Assembly (NCBI GenBank): GCA_022495005.1
Contig: JAGYXB010000107.1
Location: 42,668-106,667, forward strand
Direction: 5' to 3'
Length of the DNA stretch: 64,000 nt
DNA from: Rhyacophila brunnea
Taxonomy: Eukaryota > Arthropoda > Insecta > Trichoptera > Rhyacophilidae
Every line of letters starts with the position of its first letter. Within the stretch, counting starts at the first letter, position 1. Below the pieces are notes generated by a model. That model was given only the letters and a program-made list of their open reading frames with translations. It did not search any database and was not told the DNA's origin. This document shows, piece after piece, positions 1-9,994 of the stretch. Both the position numbers and the translations under genes were made by a program.

Positions 1-639
1 TTATAATTAAATATTAATTATGTATTTATAGTAATTTCATTTATAAAGTGCAGTTGTCATATTTTTGTCATCGTTTAACAATTACAAAATAATTTACCTA
101 AACTATAGGAAAGATAATTTTGAAATATGGTATTATTTTCAATAAAAAAAACGAACGAAGCTTTTAAGACGAAGTGAACTATAGATAACTTGATCTTAAC
201 TAAGGACATGTTTCTGCATAGTGTTTTCTGCTAAGGAAATTTTAGTTATGATAAATGTTTCTGCATTCCGCTCTTAGAAATTTAGTATCGGTAAGTTAAG
301 TAGAGAGTATTAGGGGTGACAGCCTCTTAAAGATAGGAATTTACGACCGAAAACGAAGCATGGAGTTTTTAATTATTAAAGCCATTGAAATTACCCCTCA
401 ACAAGGTTAATTTTAATAACAATCTGCCGGAATCAAACTCGCGGAGAGAAAACTAAAAATAAACACGCTCTAAAAACACAGAGTTTCGAATTCATTTTGT
501 ATTTGAGTGAGAAAGGTCAGAATCAAATTGCTCGTTGTAAGAATAATAATGCCATTTCAAGCACTTGAGAAAAATAATAAGCGTCTCCTTTTTATTACTA
601 GAAATACTGGGACTTAGCCGTGTGCACACGTTCTCTTAA
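1..639. other. Unassigned AT-rich intergenic or intronic DNA
   Basis: I see no coding potential, no RNA gene and no inverted termini here. It should lie within or downstream of the SCYL2 gene, whose remaining 3' exons were not found in it. Confidence 0.5.
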
Positions 640-1300
640 GGCTATACCTCAGATGAGGCATGGTCTAAAAAGATCGTGGCATCGGATTGCGGGTCGCGGG
701 TCCAAATTACGCATGCCGAACGAAATATAATTTGTCATATAAATCCAACATGCATCCATTACGAGTTTGGCTTGATAGTAGATGGGCCGGGTTGTACCTG
801 CGGGCATGACCACCAAGATGTTGAACACATCCTCTGGGATTGCCCGCTTATGGAACTCGAACGAGCCGAGCTGTTTGCCAAAGTCCGTCCTCACACGGGC
901 CCAATTGGTCATGGAGATCTGATAGCAACCGAGGCCAACTTTGCGGAATTCGAGAAATTTGCAGCGTCGTATGGGGAGCGGGATAATCCCGACTCTTCTG
1001 TAGACTCATCCAATTCAATTCGTGACACTCAGTATGCGGGTACACAAAGCGCTTAACGTCAGCGGACAGCAGAGCCAGTCCAAAAAACAAAAATTTTCTT
1101 TCTTAACTTTTTTCTTTAAGCACTACGGTGCATGGTTGCAGCATCAGTCCCATGCGGCTCCGTCTCGGGACGGGATGAGCACTTAAAATCACTTCTTTCA
1201 GACATGTTTAAAGCGTCATAGAAAGCGGCCGTGCATATCCACGGCTGTGCATATATGACGGGTGGTGGTGGGCACTTTAACGTAGTATGTTCTATTAGTA
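640..1300 (+). pseudogene. Non-LTR retrotransposon 3' end (zinc-knuckle C-terminus)
   Basis: The plus strand encodes about 125 residues in one frame from 676 to 1056. A Cys-x-Cys ... His-x4-Cys knuckle (CTCGHDHQDVEHILWDCP) is typical of the C-terminus of Jockey/R1/I-type LINE polyproteins, after the reverse transcriptase. The stretch before it, with the tract around HAERNIICHINP, resembles the family's degenerate linker. There is no reverse transcriptase core, so this is a 5'-truncated remnant. The same sequence, with the knuckle deleted, recurs at 34060-34440 and 44485-44735. The family sequence resumes at 2735 after an inserted element. Clade is not determined. Confidence 0.6.
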
Positions 1301-1310
1301 ACAATAATAA

Positions 1311-2731
1311 TATCCGTACCAATATGGCAGAAGCATATAAGTCGTGTTTTGGCGATTTTGAGATTTGAATGCCAATATGTCAAAAAATGCCTACTTTATG
1401 TTATGGCAAAAGCATATATCTCCTACGACTCAAACGACTTGAAAAAACAATACATGTCATAAAATGTCAAGCTCTAACAAGCCAAAAGCATATATCTCTG
1501 ACATATACGCTTTGGCATAATATAAAATTTCAAACTCTAACAAGGCAAAAGCATATATGTCTGACATATACGCTTTTGGCATATTATAAAATTACGTATG
1601 CGCAGACCTATCTATGGTATTCTGCATTTTTGGCAGCCTTCTTTATTGGATTTATAAAATTAGCAATACAGAGGGACTGGAATATAAAGTATGCAAAAAA
1701 AGTTACAGGATTTATTTATAATAAACAAGAAAACAAATGAAAGGGAAAAAGTTACTGCATACATAAAAAGCTTTCCTAAACATGCAAGTCATTATTCACG
1801 TCGTCGCACATCCAAAGAATACCTTTCTGGGCAGCTAAACATATCAAAAATGTTTGAAATGCATTGTGATATGCAAACGGAAAAAATACGATTCCTGTGT
1901 CATATAGTTAGTACCTATTTATGCTTCAATTTTTAAAAACACCGGATATAAATTTAAAGTACCTAGCAAAAACACATGAAAAACTTGTGAAACATACAAT
2001 ATTTAATTAAAATGTGCTACAGATTTACAAATAAAACAAAAATTGGAAACCGATAAGTTTGCAAGTGGCAGATGAAGGCTATGAATTAAAAAAACGATAA
2101 GACCAAAGCTCTCCAATCTGAAGGTAAAATTGCATTTTTAGCATTCGACCTGCAGCAGTGTTTGGCAACGCCTTCTCTTAACTCAAATATATAGTGTACT
2201 GTAAAAAGCAATTGTATACATAAAATTTGACCGTAAGAAATTGCACATCGAACCAAACCGCATGTTATATGATAGATCTGGTTTATCATCCATTTTATAT
2301 GAATTTAAATACCTGTTAATTTTTTATATAAATACTATAAGTAATACTCATAAACAACTGTTTACCAATATTATTATCACTGTTAGTTTAATTTTATCAT
2401 GTTTTCATTTAATTTCCATGCTCTTGTTTCAATTTCATAAGTTTTTCAATAATAAAACATCTATTAGTGTAAATGATATGTCAAAATGTTGAAAATGTTT
2501 TTTATGCCAAAACCTCATATGTCATTAAATGCTCAATAACTCATTGAATTACTTGATTTTCTTTTTTTATCAAACATATATTAAAAATATACTAGTTTTT
2601 TATAATTATAACATTAAACAATCCAATTTCCATCATATCCTGATTTGTGACACTTCTTTAAACCTTAAAAACCCTCTCCTGTAAAATGCGAAAAATGACT
2701 TATATGCTTCTGCCATATAGGTACGGATATA
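1311..2731. mobile_element. 1.4-kb terminal-inverted-repeat element inserted in the LINE remnant
   Basis: The left end (about 1313-1344) and the inverted right end (about 2697-2728) share TCCGTACC followed by ATATGGCAGAAGCATATAAG, with one mismatch. The flanks are two halves of one LINE 3' family whose uninterrupted versions are at 34060-34440 and 44485-44735, so this is an insertion. Target duplication is ambiguous (TA or ATA). Open frames inside (1369-1740, 1691-1936) show no recognisable transposase and I do not call them genes. Confidence 0.65.
1472..1597. repeat. Two 63-bp tandem units inside the TIR element
   Basis: Units starting at 1472 and 1535 both begin CTCTAACAAG and contain the complementary words AAAAGCATATAT and the tract around ATATACGCTTT, so each unit can also fold on itself. 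Confidence 0.65.
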
Positions 2732-2734
2732 TTC

Positions 2735-2945
2735 ATTGACATGTTTTCTTTTTCAAGTAAATGGATAACGTTTTTAGTCATCTTTACACGATTTGGGAAT
2801 TAATACACCCGTCGCCATCACGAAACAAATTTACGTATTCACACCACGACGTTCGCTCTCCGACTGCCAGCGAGTCCAAATTTTCGTCGCGCCTATAGTT
2901 GAAAATTATTTGCCGTTTCACTGAAGTATTGCCTTAAAAATAATA
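2735..2945 (+). repeat. Distal part of the LINE 3' family interrupted at 1311
   Basis: Starting at ATTCATTGACATG it matches the end of the copies at 34220-34400 and 44638-44715, including the tract before TTGCCGTTTCACT. It is the right half of the target of the TIR insertion. Confidence 0.6.
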
Positions 2946-3089
2946 TTATTTTTAGTGCTATTTTAGTAAAATTAAGTTATTCCTCTTCTTGTATGTCGAA
3001 AGTAAACATTGGTCGTCTCAAGTAGATTCATTAATTCTACTTGATCCTCCATGTCTCTTCTCCGGTTAAGGACTCACAGATCTCGCTTC

Positions 3090-3240
3090 TATATACAGTC
3101 GAACTTTGTCATTATAGCGAGATCTTAGATGTAATGAGGAAACATTCGTTTAGTTTATGATTTTCTCCATACATTTATTCAGCTTTATAACGAGCTACTT
3201 CTCGGTTATATTGTTGATTAGCAATATTATTACAATTCTT
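3090..3240 (+). repeat. Terminal fragment of a pogo/mariner-like element
   Basis: It starts ACAGTCGAACT and runs through GTAATGAGGAAACATTCG. The same sequence in inverse orientation forms the right end of the element at 41790-42325. CAGT-initial ends of this kind are seen in pogo/Tigger-like elements. Only one end is present. Confidence 0.4.
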
Positions 3241-3386
3241 TACCATTTTATTAGAATAAATTAAAATAAATAATGTGCATGTGCATACCCAGGCAGCTCC
3301 AATGTTCAATATAAGAATATGATGCTCTTTTGATAAAAACTATTGTTATGTATATTATATCGTCAAAAGCAGAAATTAAACTGATA

Positions 3387-3503
3387 AATGATCTTTTTTT
3401 TTGTTAAACACCACAACGGGCCGTGAAGCCCAATTAAAGTGGCAAAACCCGGAGCTCCTGGATGGAAGGCCAGCGCCTTTTCCACTGCACCACGAGAGCT
3501 GCA
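3387..3503 (-). mobile_element. Short tRNA-headed SINE (tRNA-Gly-like)
   Basis: On the minus strand a tRNA-like head reads TGGTGCAGTGG (A box), then an anticodon arm with loop CCTTCCA (anticodon TCC, Gly-like) closed by a TGG/CCA stem, then a decayed B box around GGGTTTTGCC. About 45 bases later the unit ends in an A9 tail (T run on the plus strand near 3391-3399). No clean target duplication is visible. Confidence 0.5.
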
Positions 3504-4153
3504 TGACAAATAAATACCAGTGCAGTGTAAATGAGATTATATTTTAAAAGTATTCTTCTCTTAACTCAAAACTTATTTACACCTTTAAATAGTTTTCTGC
3601 AATAATAATAGTAACATATTTAGGATCTATATGGAAAGTATTAAACGATATTAGGTACAATTGTATTAATTTGTGACAGATTGATGGAAAGGTATCAAGA
3701 AGTATGGTGTATGGAGGAAACATGATTCTGATAAGTAAATGTGCTCGATTTAACTTTAAGACATTTCGGTGGAGCATAAATCGCAGTGAAAGTCTTCAAA
3801 AATCAACAAAGTGGCGTTTAGATAAAAAATTAGTGTGTTATCCACAGTGACGTCCCTAGACAAAATGCCGCCCCTAAGCAGTGTTAAAATACTGGCACAT
3901 TTTTTAATACAGTACTTTTTATCATCCTTTCATGACTCCAATATCTAAGAAATGTGTTGTATGGTTGATGGGATTTAAATGCCATCTCTGGTTCAATAGA
4001 CAATATTGCGAGTCTACGGTTTCAGATAGGTACATTTAAAAATACACCTGACAACTTCAAAAACTCGCGATTGACTGGCAAACATATTTGGATAAATGTT
4101 AAATTATGTATGTACCTATTGATACCAAATAATATTTATTATATTATCATAAT

Positions 4154-5175
4154 TAGGGAATCCAATCCCGAGCCAAAATTCTGATCCCGGGATTTCGGGA
4201 TTACAATTTTACAATCCCGGGATCCCGGGACTGGTCCCGGGATTGGCATTTTTTTCCATTGTTAATATGAAAATTTTATATTTACAAATAACATTGATAA
4301 AATCAGTCAAAAATAAATCTAGTATAATTTATTCTATTTAAGACATTTATATTGTATACGTTCAATCTTGGAAATATACAAGTTTAATGGAGTAAATAAT
4401 ATTGTAATATAAAAATAACAATGTGAATTTAATATGAGATTGCTGTTTCTGATAGTAAAGACATAATGGATGGATTAGCGAGATTTACAATAGTAAAGCA
4501 AATGATCATGGTGTACTTATGGCCTTTCCGCTTCATAAATCTAATTAGTCAGCCAAATATAAAACTGCCGTAAAACGTATGATATCATGGTGGAATTACT
4601 TTGTTAAAAGTGCGAAGCTTAGACAATAGATACAGAGTGCGAAGCATTTTTTTTCCCAATCTTTCTCATTTTTAATAATTTATGTGAAAAAATAAAATGA
4701 ATCGGCTACCTACACATGGGTATAAATCAAACTTCATTCAAATTCAGTTTATTTCTAATGTACTTATTTTTTGACGATGGCCGCGTGGATTAAGCGCCGG
4801 TCTATAGTGTTGAGGGTCCCAGGTTCAAATCCTGGGTCTGGCAACTTCACATATTGTTTTTCAATTTGTGCATGAGTCAGAGTATGGTCCTGATAGGTTG
4901 AGCAAGTGGCTGAAATCCATTTCTCGTAAAAATAAAATCTGTTAATACAAACCTCCACTCTGTGGAGGCTCATATGATCCTATTAGGATCGGAAATGGTC
5001 AAAAGAAAGAAGAAAAAGAAATTATTTTTTATTAAAAGTATTTTTTTCTGTTATATTTTTGCTTTTATTTTATTTTCGATAAAAAAATCAATCCCGAAAT
5101 CCCGGGATTATGTTTATCAATCCCGGGATTCATAGGTATCGAAAATAGCTCGGGATCCCGGGATTGGAATCCCTA
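4154..5175. mobile_element. CCCGGGAT-rich inverted-terminal element
   Basis: Its ends are TAGGGAATCCAATCCCGAG and, inverted, TAGGGATTCCAATCCCGGG. Each subterminal region contains repeated CCCGGGAT words (4179-4249 and 5090-5166). The interior is AT-rich, without a coding frame, and contains a SINE. Flanks do not show an exact duplication. I cannot name its superfamily; the ends suggest a hAT-like element. Confidence 0.65.
4774..5021 (+). mobile_element. tRNA-derived SINE, copy 1
   Basis: The head has an A-box-like tract (GATGGCCGCGTGGATTAAGC) and a perfect T-arm, CCAGG-TTCAAAT-CCTGG, containing the B box. The body contains ACACA/TATTGTTTTTCAA and GGTTGAGCAAGTGGCTGA. The tail has two adjacent hairpins (4952-4968 and 4976-4990) and an A/G-rich end. 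It is flanked by TTATTTTTT at 4764-4772 and 5022-5030. Other copies are at 14875, 23461, 44738, 48882, 56330 and 62530. Confidence 0.8.
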
Positions 5176-5945
5176 ATAAACACCTAGACTGCAGGTGTAT
5201 CTAAGGGTGTTCACTTACGACTCATAATGCCTAAATCCCCCATCAAAAATGTTCCAATCGACAGAGTTGGGAATATAATGATATTATTGTAACTGTAAAT
5301 TAGTCAAGGCTAGACCAGGATGCACAGCGAAACAAACAAAAAGAAAGTTACCGTTATCTGTTTTCTGGGCAGACGAAGGATCGAAAGTAGGTACGGTCAG
5401 TCGTTAACCTACCCCGAGCCTCGAACGTCGCCTCTAAAAATACAACTTGCCACCTTTTCGCGCCAAAGCGTACACAATAATGTTGCTAATAATTAATTAT
5501 TACTACTTGTCAAGCGAAATATACTGACGTAATAAATACTTAATGGCCCTGAATCAGTGTTTTTAATAAGTGGAAAAGTGTAAATCAACACCCTACGTAA
5601 ACCCATACCCATCACTATCTATAATTCGCAAAACTCCACGTGTCATTGCTGCTCACCAAGAACGTGACGTTTAAGAACAACGGAAGTAAACTAGACATCG
5701 CGAACCCGACACAAAAATAGTTTTAAATTAAAAATAGTTAAAACTTTTATAGTAGGTACCTACCTAATTAATACATCTTGTTTCCAAACAGTGACATGAT
5801 TTTTTTAATTGAAAGATATCTCCGTTATTACTAAGTTTAGGTAGCTATTCCTAATGATTCTCCTTCATTTGTCACCCTTTGGGTAACTGCCGCCCCCAAG
5901 CGACGCTCAATCTGTCTACCCCCACGGGATGTCACTGGTTATCCA

Positions 5946-6947
5946 CGAGATTTAAGGATATTAATTATACTAATAATACTTAAGCCCGGTTTATTCACTG
6001 TCATTGTTGGCAGCGGAGCATTTTCCAGCAAGATCTACCAAGTTTAATAGACATTTAGCTTGTAAAATTCGCATCTGGCGTATGGCGTTCAATCTAGGTA
6101 TTTTGACGCCAAAAATAGCTTTATATTTTTCATACATGCTGGAATATTACACCACATTTGCTTGGAAATTAACATGTTGACGTTTTGTATATTATATAAT
6201 ATTAACAATAAATTATATGTAACATAATAATATTAGGTATACATAACGTGACCATTTATTTTTTCCTGAAAACGAGACATCTACCAATTTTTAGGTAATA
6301 GTACTTATGTGTATTAAAAAAACGCATATTTCATCATAATTTTTATTCAGAACAGGAATGAACACGCGAAAATAAATGATTTGTGTGGTAGTCTTATATT
6401 TTTCTGAAGAACAAAGTATTCCTACATATTATTTGGTTTTGATTTCAAATAAGAATTAAATTCTTTGCAGGACTTCTTAAAATATACTTTGGTAATTAAC
6501 ATTGCTTTAAGAACTGCGACTTGCAATTGTGGTTATTCTATAGATTTTTTGATTTTTCGCACCATTTTTATGAAATTGTTACCATGCGTTGCGCTCTTAC
6601 TGAAAACGGGACATTTCGGCGTCCTGAAGCTGTGCTTGGGGACAACGGGATAGACTACCTAAAAACGGGACGTATGGTCACGTTAGGTATACATTAAATA
6701 AACCATGATAACATTTTGTACCTACATTCACTAAACAGTTGTACAAATTATTTTATATATTAATAATGACGCAATAAAAACAACATTCATAAATAACATT
6801 TTTTTTAAATTATGGTTTCAAATTTTTTGTAATTTTGAGTAAATTTATCATCCTTTCTAAACTTTCCTCATTGACAGAAGGAAACAAATACTATTAACCG
6901 TAATCACATCAAGTAGTTTGTAAATAATAATTTAGTAATTCTCTCAC
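5946..6947. other. SCYL2 intron, nothing recognised
   Basis: AT-rich sequence between the hAT-like element and the leftmost SCYL2 exon. I see no exon with SCYL2-like coding (the segment following the Ala-Pro-Glu motif), no RNA gene and no paired termini. Confidence 0.5.
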
Positions 6948-7043
6948 CATTGTAGTCAAGATTTGGCTGCACCATCTTGGAGAATCTTGATGTCCAGGAA
7001 GTGCACGGCATGGGGTCCGGGCTTTCGATGTCAAGTACGCGTT
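6948..7043 (-). CDS. SCYL2: SCYL2 pseudokinase exon (activation-segment region)
   Basis: This 96-nt exon on the minus strand has a TTTCAG acceptor ending at 7044 and a GTGAG donor starting at 6947. Joined to the exon at 13631, the split codon gives Glu and the reading continues with RVLDIESPDPMPCTSW and SKMVQPNLDYN. This matches the SCYL2 segment just before the APE motif: a conserved PC-x-W, then a PN-x-(D/E)-Y tract. The exon ends at phase 1, so the next codon is G-split, consistent with Ala of Ala-Pro-Glu on the following exon, which I did not find to the left. The role known for the family is a catalytically weak kinase homologue acting in clathrin-dependent endosome/TGN traffic. Confidence 0.85.
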
Positions 7044-7212
7044 CTGAAATAAAATCATAATATTTAAGTATATGTATTACATTCCTTTTCAAATTCACAG
7101 AGTTAATTTTTATTTTTGTAATATGTAACTAACACCACTGTAACTTAACCATGCTTTACAATTTCAGAAAACCGATGGATATTGCGATTAGTATGTTACT
7201 TATTATTTGATT
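7044..7212. other. Start of the 6.6-kb SCYL2 intron
   Basis: Intron sequence immediately upstream (in gene sense) of the acceptor. A T/C-rich tract precedes the CAG. Nothing else is recognised. Confidence 0.5.
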
Positions 7213-7445
7213 TTTGAAGTTATACTTCTTTTGGGGCGTTTGGTAGAGAGTGAAATTGAGAGCCGTTACAAAAGTAATTGTCAGTATGAAGTTAGCTGCG
7301 AATCTGTCAGCTGTATACAAACGCAGAATTGTTCCTTAGCCTTGGCAACGAATTTATAATTGTTAGCCAAAATAAAATAAAAACAACGAGAAATAATTAC
7401 AAATATAATTTTTATTTAGTGATATAAGTTAAAGTGTATAGATAT
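7213..7445. repeat. GAAGTTATACTTC-family fragment
   Basis: It begins TTTTTGAAGTTATACTTCTT and ends near TATAAGTTAAAGTGTATAGA. The same words frame larger copies at 51297-52010 and fragments at 11771-12060, 17511-17882 and 63000-63065. Confidence 0.5.
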
Positions 7446-7577
7446 AAACCAGCGCCACTCCAATACGCAGCCCTTCTTTATTCTAGTTTTTATTGATATG
7501 GAGCTATTAAAAGTCAATTCTATCTAATATTATCATACTTGACAATTTGACAAATATCTCATGCAATGATGTTAACT

Positions 7578-7793
7578 TTTCATACAAAACAGAATTAACT
7601 GAATATGAATTCGATTCTACTTAAATATGGCTAAAAGTTTTAAAAGAATGCATTGGCATCGTGTTCTGATATATTCTAAAAGTTTCAAATGTCTGGCTAG
7701 TCGGGAAGTTAGTTAAAAATCGATTGCAAGATTTGTACCGGACAAACAACCACCGGACAAATAAGAATACGAGCTAATAAAAACGTTGTAAAA
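7578..7793 (-). repeat. AACGTT-ended MITE family, partial copy
   Basis: It contains the family words AACAGAATTAACTGAA, ATGCATTGGCATCGTG and CGGGAAGTTAGTTAAAAATC, and ends AATAAAAACGTTGTAAAA. The other terminus is missing. Related copies are at 29085, 36535, 37820, 43060, 53312 and 58820. Confidence 0.65.
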
Positions 7794-8036
7794 ATGGATG
7801 TGTTTTGATTCATATTTGGCGGATTAGTAGATGAATCGAATCTTTCTCTTCAGGGATTTTAATTCTGAATATAAAACTGAAAGCTTCCTAAAAAAACTTT
7901 TCTCGTGGTCAAAAGGTATTAATCAAGGATGCACTGACATATTTTCATGCTTGAATGAGTGTGTCTTACCACCAGTGAAATATCACTCTCAACTTCATTT
8001 AAAAGTGTTATACTTGATCACATTGTCGAATCACAA

Positions 8037-8320
8037 TGATTTTTCAACATATATTTCTCATACTTAAATGAATACTAAAAATACAATTGCATAAGAAAAC
8101 CATTTGCTAAATCCTTAAAAAAATATAATTATTATTACGTGGGCAGCTCAAAAAGAATTGGTTGATATTAGATCAGATAATACCCTTGAAGTCGAATTTA
8201 ATGAAAGAAGTCTAAAGGAGAATAAGGTGACAGCAAGAATATCCGTCAATTGCAAAAGCAGCATTGTTAATCATAATTCCTTTTGTGACAACATATCTAT
8301 ACGAAACATCATTTTAATCA
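8037..8320 (+). pseudogene. hAT transposase remnant (C-terminal dimerisation region)
   Basis: Reading with frameshifts on the plus strand gives FFNIYFSYLNEY, then IRKPFAKSLKK, and finally QEYPSIAKAALL followed by IPFVTTYLYETSF. The last block matches the hAT C-terminal dimerisation domain pattern (YP-x-(I/L)-xxx-AL...PF-x-TTYL-(C/Y)-E-x-x-F). In-frame stops and shifts show it is dead. Sequence from about 7810 may be more of the same element but is not recognisable. Confidence 0.6.
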
Positions 8321-8349
8321 TTATTGGTAATAAAAAATAAACACCGGCC

Positions 8350-9000
8350 GTTAGAGGTGGGAAAACTGGTCGATTTTGAAGACTAGGTATACTTACTACC
8401 AGTATAAAAAAATACTTAGTATCAAAACTTGTTCCAAAATACTTACTAGTATTTGAAATACTATATAGAGCGGTTGGCGTGCATATGCGACATAAGTCTC
8501 ATACTAAACTGGAACTAAAACTCCATATTAGTATTTGAAATATCGGCTTCAATAGAATCGCTAAAAATACACTGAGCTGGGGTTTTAGAAATGTCCCATT
8601 TATTATAAAATTTTAAACGCATTTTAAATTTATGTGTTGTTTTTATGTTATGTTATAATATTCTTGTTAACATAAAATGAATTCAGTCACCTCACCACAT
8701 TTCCGAGGGAATAATATGCTGCTACAGAAAATGTTTGACCAATTTGTTCATACATAAGATGATGTCATTCGCATGCATAGACTTATAAATTAAAATATAA
8801 TTGTATTCAAGTGCTACCTCGCTCGCGCGCATTTAATGTCAATAGTATTGAAAGTCTACCAATTAGCCAGCGACTCGTGATGATATTATCATCTCAAGCT
8901 TTTTGGAACAAGTTTATTGGGCCAGACGTACTGAGTATGGGTAGTTTCATCCGATAATTGAGTACACAAACTGGTGACAGTATTTCCAACTCACCTCTAC
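8350..9000. mobile_element. Possible TIR element with GAGGTGRG ends
   Basis: The left end is TAGAGGTGGGAAAACTGG and the inverted right end is TAGAGGTGAGTTGGAAA. The subterminal tract repeats short words such as ATACTTACTA. Flanking 8-mers do not match, so this stays tentative. Confidence 0.35.
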
Positions 9001-9994
9001 TGATCATGTCTTTTAACGGAGACTTTGGAACAAACCCTGCGAATTAGCATTTAAAACATTGTATGTATTACCATTGTATGTAAAAATATGTATTCACCCC
9101 GCTCTCATTAAATTGTTTTGTAGGCTGTAGATATACTAAATTTGAAGTTAATTATCTTTTTAATTTTTGCTTTACAATCAAGTAAATGAAATATTCTATT
9201 AATTTAAATAAAAATGTACCTATAATAATAATTAATGTTAAATAAAGTACTGTTGGTCACTAAAGACTAAAATTTTTGGGGAGGGGAGCCTTGGATTTAT
9301 TTTGTCTGATTTCGGGGGCCGTGGTATGAAAAAGTTTGAGAAGCACTTCACTAGAATGTCTGATTCATCCACACTATTGATATAAATACCTATTATGCTG
9401 TATCTGGAACGGATGTTTATGTTTGAACGATTTTAAATAATAATACTTATATTATTCAGTTTATTACCGTCTATGTTGGTATATTTCGCGCGAAGTTTTC
9501 TCCACGAGGTAAGAGGGTTTTTTGTCGATCACCTCGAAATTTCCTTTCTGTGCATCCCATTGATCAAATGTTTACAGAGCGAGAAAGGAGACAGTCGCCA
9601 CACTCTTCATTCGCGCGTCAAACCCGAATGAAATCCGGATAGAAAATAAATATTCGGAATAGTGTTTGCTCTTCGAAAACAAACTTCGTTGAATGAAAAA
9701 TTATTTGTTTATTTTGGTTTTGGGGATATTTGTAATACAAGTAAGAGGCAAATAAAAAAACCACGCTTTCGCTTTGATTTTGTGTTTTATTTATTACACG
9801 AATAAAATGTAACCTTTTTGTATACCTAAGTAGGTATCGTCTTATTCATTTTTTTCTTCTTCTTATTCATTTTTTTGTGATATAATAAAATAGAGTACGC
9901 ACTTATGGTTAAATATAAAATATCATGTCATAGACAGATGTAAAAACCACTATATTCAAACGCTTTTTTCTATACATATTTATTATATAGTTGA
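9001..9994. other. Intron sequence, nothing recognised
   Basis: No exon, paired termini or RNA gene is visible. A slightly GC-richer tract at 9480-9620 has no open frame of note. Confidence 0.4.

Larger units (their letters stand above)
3845..5937. mobile_element. hAT-like element with perfect 8-bp target duplication
   Basis: The ends are CAGTGACGTCCC... and ...GGGATGTCACTG, and both subterminal regions carry GCCGCCCC-type motifs. The element is flanked on both sides by GTTATCCA (3837-3844 and 5938-5945), a perfect 8-bp duplication typical of the hAT superfamily. No transposase is visible, so it is non-autonomous. It has been invaded by the CCCGGGAT element at 4154-5175. A relative lies at 9995-11306. 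Confidence 0.8.

Noticed and set aside
1369..1936. Two overlapping frames inside the TIR element as a transposase
   Set aside because: No catalytic DDE/DDD pattern or DNA-binding motif; sequence is dominated by the 63-bp tandem repeats.
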